Below, in pieces: positions 18,704 through 27,718 of a stretch of 40,313 nt of DNA. The stretch lies in assembly GCF_000820225.1 (NCBI RefSeq), contig NZ_CDDK01000040.1, positions 45,856 to 86,168 of the forward strand, in the 5' to 3' direction. Numbering within the stretch: the first letter of the stretch is position 1; the number at the start of each line of letters is the position of its first letter. Source of the stretch: Aeromonas veronii bv. veronii (lineage in GTDB: Bacteria; Pseudomonadota; Gammaproteobacteria; Enterobacterales; Aeromonadaceae). The notes under the pieces are model-generated. The model was not told the origin of the DNA and did not search any database. It saw nothing but the letters and a program-made list of their open reading frames with translations. A program made the translations under genes and the position numbers.

Positions 18704-19270
18704 TTATTTTGCGAGATGCTGGGCTAGTTGGTTGATCATGCTGGCGGTAGCCCCCCAGATAAAGTGCTGTTGCCAGGGGATCCAGTAGATGGTGTGCGCT
18801 TTCCCCCCTCTGGAAAGGGTCAGGGGGATGTGGTTGCGCCGATCCAGCAGATGGGTCAGCGGCACTTCAAAGGCGTGATCCACTTCATCCGGACTCAGGA
18901 TGAGGGGATAGTTGCCATCGAGCAGCCCCAGTACCGGCAGCACCTCGAATCGTGACACCGTATTGAGCGGGTTGAGGGTGCCGATCACTTCAATCAGTCG
19001 GGCCGGAATGCCGAGCTCCTCTTCGGTCTCCCGCAGCGCCGTGGCAATCAGGTTTTCGTCGCCGGGATCCTGTCGCCCGCCGGGGAAGCTGATCTGCCCC
19101 CCATGATGACGCAGCCGTGGGCTGCGCCGGGTCAATAACACGCTGAGCCCCTCATCGCGCATCACCACCGGGATCAACACTGCCGCCGGACTGAGCCCGC
19201 CGATGGCGAGGCGATGGGCCGGGGCGGGTCGCTGCAACTGGAAGCGGGTCAGCAGTTCGTGGCGATCCAT
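18704..19270 (-). CDS. nudL: Nudix CoA pyrophosphatase NudL
   Basis: 188 residues. The UPF0035/CoA-pyrophosphatase signature LLTRRSPRLRHHGGQISFPGG-like region (residues 46-65) runs into the Nudix helix with REXXEE (R80-E85, RETEEELG). As in E. coli NudL, the first Glu spacing of the Nudix box is slightly altered. The family cleaves CoA to 3',5'-ADP and phosphopantetheine. It lies 42 bases after pabB on the same strand and is probably co-transcribed with it. AGGAGAG precedes the ATG. Confidence 0.92.
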   Translation of the reverse strand: MDRHELLTRFQLQRPAPAHRLAIGGLSPAAVLIPVVMRDEGLSVLLTRRSPRLRHHGGQISFPGGRQDPGDENLIATALRETEEELGIPARLIEVIGTLNPLNTVSRFEVLPVLGLLDGNYPLILSPDEVDHAFEVPLTHLLDRRNHIPLTLSRGGKAHTIYWIPWQQHFIWGATASMINQLAQHLAK

Positions 19271-19312
19271 GGCGGGGAGCTCTCCTGTGCGTTGGCCTGA
19301 CAGTGGGGAGGG

Positions 19313-20683
19313 TTAAAGCGCCGACAGCGGCGGCAGGATGCGGGCGACCTTGTCATAGGTCTCCTGATATTCGCTGTCGGCGTCGGAGTCGGCGATGATG
19401 CCGCCACCGGCCCAGCAGTGCAGACGACCCGCTTCGGCGATCAAAGTGCGAATGCAGATGCTGGTATCCATCCGGCCGTGCTGGCTGAGATAGCCGATGC
19501 TGCCGCAATAGGCGTTGCGGCGCTGGGGCTCCAGCTCTTCGATGATCTCCATGGCACGGATCTTGGGGGCGCCGGTGATGGAGCCACCCGGGAAACAGGC
19601 CCGCAGCAGATCGACCCCTTGCCAGCGTGCATCCAGCTCACCGTGGATGGTGGAGACCAGATGATGTACCGCTGGAAACGACTCCACCGCAAAGAGATGA
19701 GGCACGCTGACCGAGCCCGGCCGGCTGACCCGACCTATATCGTTGCGCAGCAGATCAACGATCATCAGATTCTCTGATCTGTCCTTGTCGGCCTGTGCCA
19801 GCTCCAGCGCGACTTGCTGATCGGTGGCCGGATCGGGGTGGCGAGGGCGAGTGCCTTTGATGGGTTTGGTTTCGATATGGCGGCCATCAAGCAGCAGGAA
19901 CCGCTCGGGGGAGAGGCTCAGCAGTGCACTGTCCGGCAGGCGGATAAAAGCTGAGAAGGGGGCCTTGTTGGCGGTGGCCAGCAGGCAGTAGGCCTGCCAC
20001 TCATCACCCTGATAGGGGGCGCTGAAACGTTGGGTCAGGTTGATCTGGTAGCAATCCCCCGCGGCGAGATATTCCTGAATGCGGGCAAACTTCTCGCCAT
20101 ACTCGGCGCGGCTCATATTGCTCTGCCACGCCCCCTGCAAGGCAAAAGCGGGGGCCGGTTTGGCCTGCTGCTGTTCAAGCCAGGCCAGCCGGTTGGCAAG
20201 GCCCGCTTTATCCCCCCAGTGCACCAGCTGCCAGTCGCCGGTCGCCACATTGCGCAGCAGCGCCCAGTCGTAGATGCCCACCGCCATGTCGGGCACCGCG
20301 ATATCGGCGGCGGCCTGCACTGGCAGTCGCTCGAAGCGACGGCCGAGATCATAGCCAAACAGGCCGAGGGCGCCGCCAATAAAGGGTAGGTGAGTGGCAC
20401 ATAGATCCAGCTCCCCCAGCAGCTGTCGCTGGGTATGGGCCAGCAGGGCGAGGGGATCTTCGTGGTGTTTGCTGATCTTCGCCCCGATACGCAGAGTGGT
20501 CACCTCGCCGCGGGTTTCGAGGGTCGCCAGCGGATCGGCAGTGATGATATCAAAGCCGTTATCGGCGCCGAGTGGCCCCGCCGATTCCAGCAACATGGCC
20601 CACGGCTGATGTTGCAGGCGGGCAAAAAGCTGATGGAGTTCAGCACTATGGTCTAGATGATGGATATGAAGTGTTGGCGTCAT
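19313..20683 (-). CDS. pabB: Aminodeoxychorismate synthase component I PabB
   Basis: 456 residues (E. coli 453). With the PabA glutaminase it converts chorismate to 4-amino-4-deoxychorismate for folate synthesis. The C-terminal chorismate-binding domain (from about 190) has CYQINLTQRF, PIKGTRPRHP and GGSITGAPKIRAMEIIEELE-type motifs. K276 in PIKGT corresponds to the lysine that distinguishes PabB from anthranilate synthase TrpE, so PabB is preferred. The ribosome site before ATG 20683 is weak. Divergent from the fumarase gene; followed by nudL. Confidence 0.94.
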   Translation of the reverse strand: MTPTLHIHHLDHSAELHQLFARLQHQPWAMLLESAGPLGADNGFDIITADPLATLETRGEVTTLRIGAKISKHHEDPLALLAHTQRQLLGELDLCATHLPFIGGALGLFGYDLGRRFERLPVQAAADIAVPDMAVGIYDWALLRNVATGDWQLVHWGDKAGLANRLAWLEQQQAKPAPAFALQGAWQSNMSRAEYGEKFARIQEYLAAGDCYQINLTQRFSAPYQGDEWQAYCLLATANKAPFSAFIRLPDSALLSLSPERFLLLDGRHIETKPIKGTRPRHPDPATDQQVALELAQADKDRSENLMIVDLLRNDIGRVSRPGSVSVPHLFAVESFPAVHHLVSTIHGELDARWQGVDLLRACFPGGSITGAPKIRAMEIIEELEPQRRNAYCGSIGYLSQHGRMDTSICIRTLIAEAGRLHCWAGGGIIADSDADSEYQETYDKVARILPPLSAL

Positions 20684-20890
20684 TTTATGTTACACAGGCA
20701 ACAGTTTGGTTCCCGAACCCTAGTCGGTGCTGGTGGGCAAGCGTATCATAGGTGTCGGTGACTTAAGAAAAAACTGCCGTGTCGTTCGTTTTTTGCTGGT
20801 TGATAGTTTTTAGCCAGCACGTCAGCACGGCCCATCATATGGAAGCCCTTGCCCTGCTCCGTGGCAGAGACAAGGACCAGTGAGGATGAT

Positions 20891-22417
20891 ATGAGCATTA
20901 TAAAAAAACAGGATTTCATCGATTCTATCGCAGATGCCCTCCAGTACATCTCCTATTACCACCCGTTGGATTTTGTTCAGGCTGCCAAAGCTGCGTATGA
21001 CCGTGAGGCCAACCCGGCCGCCAAAGATGCGCTGGCCCAGATCCTGATCAACTCCCGCATGTCCGCCGAAGGTCATCGTCCGCTCTGCCAGGACACCGGC
21101 ATCGTGACCTGTTTCGTCAAGATCGGCATGCAAGTCCAGTGGGACAGCGACATGACTGTGCAGGAGATGGTGGACGAAGGGACCCGTCGTGCCTACACCA
21201 ATCCTGACAACCCGCTGCGCGCCTCCGTGCTGGCCGATCCGGCTGGCAGTCGCAAGAATACCAAAGACAACGCCCCTGCCGTGGTCCATATCGACATGAT
21301 CCCCGGCAACAAGGTGGAAGTGAGCATCGCGGCCAAAGGCGGCGGCTCCGAGAACAAATCCAAGATGGTGATGCTCAATCCCTCTGACGATATCGTCGAA
21401 TGGGTGCTGAAAACCGTGCCGACCATGGGCGCAGGCTGGTGCCCGCCCGGCATGCTGGGCATCGGCATCGGCGGTACCGCCGAGAAAGCGGCGGTGCTGG
21501 CCAAAGAGGCCCTGATGGAGCACATCGACATTCAGGAGCTGATTGCCCGTGGCCCGCAAACCACCGAAGAGAAGCTGCGGGTCGAGCTCTACGACAAGGT
21601 CAACAAGCTGGGGATCGGTGCCCAGGGGCTGGGCGGCCTGACTACCGTGCTGGATGTGAAGGTCAAATCTGCGCCGACTCACGCCGCTTCCAAGCCGGTG
21701 GTGATGATCCCCAACTGCGCCGCGACCCGCCACGTTCACTTCGAGCTGGATGGTTCAGGCCCTGCCGAACTGACTCCGCCGAAACTGAGTGATTGGCCGG
21801 AGATAACCCGTGAAGCGGGTGGCAACGTGCGCCGCGTCAACGTCGATGGCATCACCAAGGCCGAGCTGGCCAGCTGGAAGAGCGGTGATACCGTGCTGCT
21901 CTCCGGCAAGATCCTCACCGGTCGCGACGCCGCCCACAAGCGTATCGCCGACATGCTGAAAAATGGCGAAGGGCTGCCTGAAGGGGTCGATTTCACCAAC
22001 CGCTTCATCTATTACGTTGGCCCGGTCGATGCGGTGCGCGACGAAGTGGTCGGCCCGGCAGGCCCCACCACCTCCACCCGGATGGACAAGTTCACCGATA
22101 TGATGCTGGGTGAAACTGGCCTTATCGGCATGATCGGCAAGTCCGAGCGTGGCCCGAAAACCGTCGAGAGCATCAAGCAGCACAAGGCCGTCTATCTGAT
22201 GGCCGTCGGTGGCGCCGCCTATCTGGTGGCCAAGGCTATCAAAAAGGCGCGTGTGGTAGCTTTTGCCGATCTCGGTATGGAAGCGATCTACGAGTTTGAA
22301 GTGGAAGATATGCCGGTGACTGTTGCGGTCGACTCCGAAGGTAACAATATCCACGAAACCGGCCCTGCCTACTGGTCGGCCAAGATTGCCGAGCTGGACG
22401 GCAAACTCTCCTCCTGA
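20891..22417 (+). CDS. Class I (iron-sulfur) fumarate hydratase
   Basis: 508 residues. It interconverts fumarate and malate using an oxygen-sensitive [4Fe-4S] cluster. Three cysteines fit the cluster ligands: C66 (RPLCQDTG), C184 (AGWCPPGMLG) and C276 (IPNCAATRH). GIGGTAEKA and GAQGLGGLTTV are further family motifs. The frame is open to 20849, but ATG 20891 has GAGGATGAT directly upstream and the N terminus MSIIKKQDF fits. It is shorter than E. coli FumA/FumB (548), as in Vibrio-type class I fumarases, so I give no letter symbol. Monocistronic. Confidence 0.95.
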   Translation: MSIIKKQDFIDSIADALQYISYYHPLDFVQAAKAAYDREANPAAKDALAQILINSRMSAEGHRPLCQDTGIVTCFVKIGMQVQWDSDMTVQEMVDEGTRRAYTNPDNPLRASVLADPAGSRKNTKDNAPAVVHIDMIPGNKVEVSIAAKGGGSENKSKMVMLNPSDDIVEWVLKTVPTMGAGWCPPGMLGIGIGGTAEKAAVLAKEALMEHIDIQELIARGPQTTEEKLRVELYDKVNKLGIGAQGLGGLTTVLDVKVKSAPTHAASKPVVMIPNCAATRHVHFELDGSGPAELTPPKLSDWPEITREAGGNVRRVNVDGITKAELASWKSGDTVLLSGKILTGRDAAHKRIADMLKNGEGLPEGVDFTNRFIYYVGPVDAVRDEVVGPAGPTTSTRMDKFTDMMLGETGLIGMIGKSERGPKTVESIKQHKAVYLMAVGGAAYLVAKAIKKARVVAFADLGMEAIYEFEVEDMPVTVAVDSEGNNIHETGPAYWSAKIAELDGKLSS

Positions 22418-22541
22418 GTGACCGTTTCCGCTGCCGGTTAACGGCATAGGCCTGTAAAGAAGGCGCGTCCATCCGGATGTACCTTTTAGCTTTGGCTGGC
22501 CTGTTATGGGCTCAGGTTGGCCGTTTGCGACAAGTAGGTAT

Positions 22542-22572
22542 AAAAAAAGGATGGCGTGACGCCATCCTTTTT
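22542..22572. terminator. Bidirectional terminator between fumarase and phnA genes
   Basis: GGATGGCG-TGA-CGCCATCC hairpin with AAAAA on the left and TTTTT on the right. It can end both convergent genes. Confidence 0.9.
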
Positions 22573-22626
22573 CGTTGTGCTTGTGCTTATGCTCTGGCAG
22601 CAGACAGCAGAGCAATCGCCCTTGGC

Positions 22627-23205
22627 TTAGGCCTTTTTCAGGTAGGCAGCAACCAGTACGATCTGCACGCCGTTGACCTTGCCTTCGATATGGAGCGGGT
22701 TGTTGGTCAGATGGATGCCCTTGACCAGGGTGCCACGCTTGGCGGTGAAACCGGCACCTTTCACGTCCAGATCCTTGATCAGGGTGACGGAGTCGCCCTC
22801 TTGCAGCACGGCGCCGTTGGAGTCAACGGTCGGTACGCTGTCCTCATCTTCGTCAGCAATACCAGCTTCAGCCCAGGCCTTGGCTTCGTCTTCCATGTAC
22901 ATCATGTCCAGCAGATCCTGAGCCCACACCTCACCCTTGCCGGAGAGAGCTTTGAGCTGGCGCCATGCCATCACCTGCACCGCAGGCACCTGGCTCCACA
23001 TGCTGTCGCTCAGGCAACGCCAGTGGTTGACCACCAGGGTATCCGGTTGTTCCAGCTGACCACGGCAGGTGTCACAGATAGCAACGCTGTGATCATCGTC
23101 GCTGGCGGGGGAGTGAGGCACCACGAAGGCGGTCAGCGCCTGCTCGGCGCTGCACAGTTCACACTTGGCGCCCGCGCGCGCTTGCAGAATGGCGTTGATG
23201 GTCAT
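22627..23205 (-). CDS. PhnA/YjdM-type zinc ribbon protein, long form
   Basis: 192 residues. The N terminus has a zinc ribbon with C15xxC18 and C44xxC47 (CELC, CDTC); the C-terminal PhnA domain (about 120-192) carries LQEGDSVTLIKDLDVKGAGF and the conserved IEGKVNGVQIVLVAAYLKK-type ending. E. coli YjdM is about 111 residues; here about 75 extra residues, acidic near the end, lie between the two domains. Despite the name, no role in phosphonate breakdown is established, and no phn gene lies nearby. Single-gene unit convergent with the fumarase gene. Confidence 0.9.
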   Translation of the reverse strand: MTINAILQARAGAKCELCSAEQALTAFVVPHSPASDDDHSVAICDTCRGQLEQPDTLVVNHWRCLSDSMWSQVPAVQVMAWRQLKALSGKGEVWAQDLLDMMYMEDEAKAWAEAGIADEDEDSVPTVDSNGAVLQEGDSVTLIKDLDVKGAGFTAKRGTLVKGIHLTNNPLHIEGKVNGVQIVLVAAYLKKA

Positions 23206-23389
23206 GTTGTTGGTCCCATAGCTAGTGGTAAAGCGACCCGCGTTGGGCGGGGCGCGTGAAAGAGGGGGCGGAATATAGCATAAAACCCCGCACTTTGTCA
23301 GGTCTGCCCTGGCTCACAAGGTTGGCTGTGCTGTTGCGCGGCGCTGATCATCAGGTATTGAGAGTGCAATTTGAAGCGGGATCGCTAGA

Positions 23390-24610
23390 ATGAGCCTCCT
23401 TTTTGACTGCAAGGCAGGGGCATTCGTGCTGGCTCAACGTTTTCAACACCTGGATCGACTGCTCACCCGCTACCGACGCTGGTGGCAATATCAGCCATAT
23501 CATCATCTGACCATGGCCTTTACCGATGAGGCGCCCGAACTGGCGGCGAAGCTCAATGGGTTGACGCAGACCCAGTTGGCGGAGCTCGATGCGGATATGG
23601 ATGCACTCAGCAGTCTGCTTGCCCCCTGGATTGCCGAGGGAGCCGAGCTGCAGCAACTCAGCCAGCTTGCCCCGTTTACCCCTGAGCCCATCACTTGCAG
23701 CAAGGAGATGGCATTGCATATGCCGGGGCGCAAGCAGGCCCAGATCGAGTCGTTCACCGCCTGTCTGCCTGCCCATCAGGGCCCCTATCTGGAGTGGTGT
23801 GCTGGCAAGGGGCATCTTGGGCGGCTGGTGTCACTTCATCGACAGGCTCCGATCCTCAGTCTGGAGTTGCAAGGGCAGCTTTGTGACGAAGGTCGGCTGC
23901 TGGCCGAGCGGGATGGCGCCAATATGACCTTTACCTGCGCCGATGCCTTTGCCCCCGAGTCGGCGGTGCTGATCGCCCCCGAACATCATGCCATGGCACT
24001 CCATGCCTGCGGCGAGCTGCACACCCATCTGCTGGAGCGGGTGGCCGAGCGCGGTGCCCGCGGAGTGACCATCTCTCCCTGTTGTTACCACCTGATCCGC
24101 AGCAGCCACTATCGCCCGCTGTCGGCCGCGGCCAATGCCAGCGAGCTGGTGTTGAGCAAGGCGGATCTCAAGTTGCCGCTACAGGAGACGGTGACTGGCG
24201 GTGCGCGGATCGCCCGCCTGCGCGAGCAGGAAGTGGTGTGGCGGCTCGGGTTTGACTGCCTGCAGCGTCAGGTGCGCGGTGTGGATGAGTATCTGCCGGT
24301 GCCCAATATGCAAAAGAGCCTGCTGACCGGCACGTTTGAGTCATTCTGCGTTTGGGCTGCTGAACGCAAAGGGATTGTGCTGCCTGCCGGGCTCGACTAC
24401 CTCGCCTGGTTGGAACACGGGGAGCGTCGCTTTGGTGATGTCGCCCGCATGGAGCTGGTGCGCCACCTGTTTCGCCGTCCCCTCGAGATCTGGCTGGCGC
24501 TGGATCGCGCGCTCTTTTTGCAAGAGCAGGGCTATCGGGTTGAAGTGGGGGAGTTCTGTGCCAAACCCATGACTCCGCGCAATATCCTGATCCGTGCGGT
24601 GCGTGCCTGA
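23390..24610 (+). CDS. SAM-dependent methyltransferase, METTL25/RRNAD1-like domain
   Basis: 406 residues from ATG 23390. A GTG at 23426 with GGGG upstream is an alternative start losing 12 residues. The methyltransferase core begins near residue 133 with LEWCAGKGHLGRLVS, a SAM-binding motif; ALHACGELHTHL and SPCCYH follow. This combination, C-G-K-G-H-L then H-x-C-G-x-L then CCYH, is that of the eukaryotic METTL25/RRNAD1 family and its bacterial relatives. Their substrates in bacteria are not known to me. The N-terminal 120 residues look helical. Single-gene unit with its own terminator; divergent from the PhnA gene. Confidence 0.8.
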   Translation: MSLLFDCKAGAFVLAQRFQHLDRLLTRYRRWWQYQPYHHLTMAFTDEAPELAAKLNGLTQTQLAELDADMDALSSLLAPWIAEGAELQQLSQLAPFTPEPITCSKEMALHMPGRKQAQIESFTACLPAHQGPYLEWCAGKGHLGRLVSLHRQAPILSLELQGQLCDEGRLLAERDGANMTFTCADAFAPESAVLIAPEHHAMALHACGELHTHLLERVAERGARGVTISPCCYHLIRSSHYRPLSAAANASELVLSKADLKLPLQETVTGGARIARLREQEVVWRLGFDCLQRQVRGVDEYLPVPNMQKSLLTGTFESFCVWAAERKGIVLPAGLDYLAWLEHGERRFGDVARMELVRHLFRRPLEIWLALDRALFLQEQGYRVEVGEFCAKPMTPRNILIRAVRA

Positions 24611-24650
24611 CATCCGGCTATTTTGAGCATTTTTCTTGAACATTGATGAT

Positions 24651-24683
24651 GGCTGACAGGTTGAGCCTGTCAGCCATTTTTTT
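24651..24683 (+). terminator. Intrinsic terminator of the methyltransferase gene
   Basis: GGCTGACAGG-TTGAG-CCTGTCAGCC, a perfect ten-base stem followed by ATTTTTTT. Confidence 0.93.
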
Positions 24684-24917
24684 CATCACGAACAATGACC
24701 GAATGGAACGTCACCTGGTCGTCTCAACTGTTCTAAAAATGGGCGGTAGATCACGATTTTGTGTTTTCGTTTGGGTTCCTTTTCTTTGTTTCAGCTGCAC
24801 TGAATATCACAAGGTGAAATGGCTCACAAATTCTGCTTATTTATTAATTCTCATCGTGAATTTAGTTGTTGAAACACCTACTCTTGGAACGCATTAATTC
24901 AAACAAGGACGATAAAC
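24684..24917. promoter_or_regulatory. Chitinase upstream region
   Basis: About 230 AT-rich bases between the methyltransferase terminator and the chitinase start. AAGGA sits 12 bases before the ATG as ribosome site. No operator could be named with confidence. Confidence 0.4.
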
Positions 24918-26381
24918 ATGTTCAAACCCAAGCGTTGTGCCTGGCTGATCGCTGCCGCCTGCGCATTGCCAAGCTATGCCGCAATGAGTGCAGCCATGAA
25001 TATTCAACCCGATCCGCAAAATGCGGGAGGATATGTGATTTCGGCCCCGGATCTGGCAGTCATGGAAAAAGCCAAGACGGCCAATCCAATGTATGCAATA
25101 TGGGCCAAAGCATTGGCGACCCGGTCAAATAAAATCGTTGATGCCATTGAACCGGGTCTGGCAAGCAATCCTGACAACGTAAAACGGGTTGAACGGGTAT
25201 TTCCCCAATCTGAATGGGAATATTTAACCCAGATGGCAGCGCCGGAATATACTTATGTCCGCTTCTTGCGAGCCATCGGTAAATTCCCTGCGTTCTGTGG
25301 TGAATATACTGACGGGCGCGATTCTGATGCGATCTGTAAAAAATCCATTGTGACGGCCTTTGCCCACTTCTCTCAGGAGACCGGTGGCCATATTGCCAAG
25401 GAGAACGTCTCCGATAACCCGTTGGGGCTGGAGGAGTGGCAACAGGCGCTGGTGCATGTGCGGGAGATGGGCTGGTCAGAGGGACAGACCGGTTATACCA
25501 CCGGCTGTGGCCAGAACGACTGGCAGAACAAGAAGTGGCCTTGCAGCACGGGTCAGGGGTATTTCGGCCGCGGCGCCAAGCAGCTTTCTTACCACTTCAA
25601 CTACGGCGCCTTTTCCGAGGCGATGTTTGATGGTGATGCCTCCGTGCTGCTCAACAACCCGGGGCTGGTGGCGGACTCCTGGCTCAACCTCGCTTCTGCC
25701 ATCTGGTTCTTCCTCACCCCGCAGGCCCCGAAACCGGCCATGCTGCACGTGATTGATCGCACTTGGGTACCCTCCAAACGGGAAGCTGACGCTGGTATCG
25801 GCTACGGCTTTGGCACCACCATCAACGTCATCAACGGCGGCATCGAGTGTGGCGAGCAGAACAAGGACAAGGGGCAGCCGGTCAATCGTATCCGCTACTG
25901 GGAAGGGCTGGCCAACCACTACCAGATCCCGCTCAAGGCGGATGAGAAGAACACCTGCTGGCAGCAGACTCCCTATGGCAGCCTCAATCTTAACGGCGCT
26001 ACCGACGTGCTCTACACCAACTGGGATGGCAACTGGAAATACTATCCGGACCGCCCGGGCGGTTACTCCTTCGAGTGCGAGCTGGTGGGCTTCCAGACCG
26101 CATATTCTGCGCTGGTGCCGGGTGATTACGAGAAGTGCGTGACCAACTTCTACGGCTCCCACGCCAACTGGCCGAAAGTGCGGGTTGTGGACAAACTGAC
26201 TCCACCACCGGTCGATCCGAGTGAACCCCCCATCGGTGGCAACCCGGCATGGGAAGCGACCAAGGTCTACACCGCTGGCAGCAAGGTGAGCTACAAGGGC
26301 GCCGTCTATCAGGCCAAATGGTGGACACAGGGAGATGATCCCGCCAAAGGGGGCCCCTGGGCGTCGGTGACAACTCAATAA
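24918..26381 (+). CDS. Secreted GH19 chitinase with C-terminal chitin-binding module
   Basis: 487 residues. A Sec signal peptide (KPKRCAWLIAAACALPSYAA) directs export. The glycoside hydrolase family 19 domain carries the catalytic-Glu motif FAHFSQETGGH with E154 as the likely general acid, the substrate-cleft motif GRGAKQLSYHFNYG and NVINGGIECG. After a Pro-rich linker (about 427-440) there is a carbohydrate-binding module of the ChtBD3/CBM5-12 type, AWEATKVYTAGSKVSYKG with WW pair (about 442-484). It hydrolyses beta-1,4-linked GlcNAc and is likely secreted through the type II system. A phage endolysin is unlikely given signal peptide, linker and CBM. Single-gene unit. Confidence 0.94.
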   Translation: MFKPKRCAWLIAAACALPSYAAMSAAMNIQPDPQNAGGYVISAPDLAVMEKAKTANPMYAIWAKALATRSNKIVDAIEPGLASNPDNVKRVERVFPQSEWEYLTQMAAPEYTYVRFLRAIGKFPAFCGEYTDGRDSDAICKKSIVTAFAHFSQETGGHIAKENVSDNPLGLEEWQQALVHVREMGWSEGQTGYTTGCGQNDWQNKKWPCSTGQGYFGRGAKQLSYHFNYGAFSEAMFDGDASVLLNNPGLVADSWLNLASAIWFFLTPQAPKPAMLHVIDRTWVPSKREADAGIGYGFGTTINVINGGIECGEQNKDKGQPVNRIRYWEGLANHYQIPLKADEKNTCWQQTPYGSLNLNGATDVLYTNWDGNWKYYPDRPGGYSFECELVGFQTAYSALVPGDYEKCVTNFYGSHANWPKVRVVDKLTPPPVDPSEPPIGGNPAWEATKVYTAGSKVSYKGAVYQAKWWTQGDDPAKGGPWASVTTQ

Positions 26382-26412
26382 AGAGACAGTCCATCCATTG
26401 ATTGATAAGGAG

Positions 26413-26432
26413 AGGGGGCTTAGCCCCCTTTT
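26413..26432 (+). terminator. Terminator of the chitinase gene
   Basis: AGGGGGC-TTA-GCCCCCT hairpin followed by TTT, 32 bases after the stop. The loop is short and the T-run weak, but GC content of the stem is high. Confidence 0.7.
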
Positions 26433-26979
26433 AATATATTTTTGCGCTGGGGGGGAATATGTGGCAGCGATTAAAAAAGATTCATCAATCTGGAGGGGGA
26501 ACTATATTCCCCAGCCAGCTTTTATTTCCCGATTAAAGTGACGTAAACAGCCCGCATCAAATTTATTGATGGTTGGATTTAATGTTTTAACCTTGCTGTT
26601 CAGTAATATTAAAAAGCGTTGAGTGATGTTTTGCTGAGCGATGGATTCGAAGAGCGCACCCATGACGCCATCCCTCTCGTATTTACGATGAGGGGGTTTA
26701 TTCTTCCCATCTATCAACTCATGGCATCGCCTTGCACGCTATATATTTCACGGAAAGAGAAAATTTACATATTGGATGTAAAAGTCATATGTATCTATTT
26801 GTTTACGGATGAGTGTGTGTAGTTTAGCGGATGTTTTTTTACTGCGAGCGAGGTAATCTTGCTCGATTTTAAAGAATTGTTAAGGTGCGCAGATGAATGG
26901 GGATTGTCGTCTCGTTATCCGAATGGGAAGTCGTATGCGGTTTAATCACTAAGCAGATAGCAGGAAAAAGGAGTGCACC
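26433..26979. other. AT-rich intergenic region of about 550 bases with inverted repeats
   Basis: No supported gene. GCTGGGGGGGAATAT (26446-26460) and ATATTCCCCAGC (26504-26515) are long inverted arms, with a three-base G insertion on the left. A second hairpin CCCTCTCGT-ATTT-ACGATGAGGG lies around 26671-26695. Base composition is clearly more AT-rich than both flanks. Short frames on either strand lack ribosome sites and coding character. Could be a decayed accessory segment or a long regulatory region for the downstream phosphatase. Confidence 0.5.
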
Positions 26980-27588
26980 ATGGAACTGGTGGTGATCCGC
27001 CATGGCGAGACGCAGGCCAATGCGGAAGAGCGCTATCAGGGCGCGCTGGATATCGGGCTCAATGACGATGGCGTGCGCCAGATATCCCGGCTGGCTGAGA
27101 AGGTGGCAGTGACAGAGCCGCCGTTTGATCGGTTGCTGGCATCTCCCCTGCTGCGAACAAGGGAGAGTGCTGCCATCTTGTCTCGCCAGTTGGGATTGCA
27201 TGTGGAGCTTGTGTCAGCCTTTCGTGAGAGGGATGTCGGCCTGTTTGAAGGGCTGACGCAGGCAGAAGCAAGGGATCGCTATCCTGAACTGTGGGCGCGC
27301 AATATCACCCGGCGCTGGGCGGAGGCTCCGCCTGGCGGTGAGACGCTGGATGAGGTGATTGCCCGCGTCTTGCAGGGACTCACGGAACTTGCTTCGACCA
27401 TGCAAGGGGAGCGGATACTGCTGGTGGCGCACGGTATGGTCGCCAAGGTGATCCGCGCCGTAACGATTGCCGGTTTTGATGACTTCTTTGAATGGCAATT
27501 GCCCAACGGCGGCATGCTGTCGGTGAGGCTCTCTCTGGATGATGGTGGCCCACTGCGCTTTAGCCGTCCCCTTGATGGTTGTGATTGA
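26980..27588 (+). CDS. Histidine phosphatase (phosphoglycerate-mutase-like) family protein
   Basis: 202 residues. The catalytic motif RHGET is at residues 7-11 with H8 as the phosphate acceptor; the second conserved Arg is in LLRTRESA and the second His in VAHGMV. This is the branch-1 histidine phosphatase family that includes GpmB, CobC and broad phosphatases; the sequence does not let me choose a substrate. GGAG lies just before ATG 26980. Convergent with the diguanylate cyclase gene 130 bases away; no neighbours suggest a pathway. Confidence 0.88.
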   Translation: MELVVIRHGETQANAEERYQGALDIGLNDDGVRQISRLAEKVAVTEPPFDRLLASPLLRTRESAAILSRQLGLHVELVSAFRERDVGLFEGLTQAEARDRYPELWARNITRRWAEAPPGGETLDEVIARVLQGLTELASTMQGERILLVAHGMVAKVIRAVTIAGFDDFFEWQLPNGGMLSVRLSLDDGGPLRFSRPLDGCD

Positions 27589-27718
27589 AAAGTGCACCAA
27601 AAGCATGACGAGAAAAAGCGCTACCGAAGAGAGTCGCGCTGTCTTTTGTATTCGTTGCGGTTGGTTATCTCTGCAGGCAAAGGTTAGCAGTGTTACCAGA
27701 GGGCAGGGGCGTGCGCCA

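Noticed and set aside
24918..26381. GH19 protein as a phage endolysin
   Set aside because: A Sec signal peptide, Pro-rich linker and chitin-binding module, with no phage genes around, fit a secreted chitinase.
26502..26717. 71-codon minus-strand frame in the AT-rich gap
   Set aside because: Needs a TTG start without a ribosome site; no family recognised; overlaps another random frame at 26619-26822 on the plus strand.
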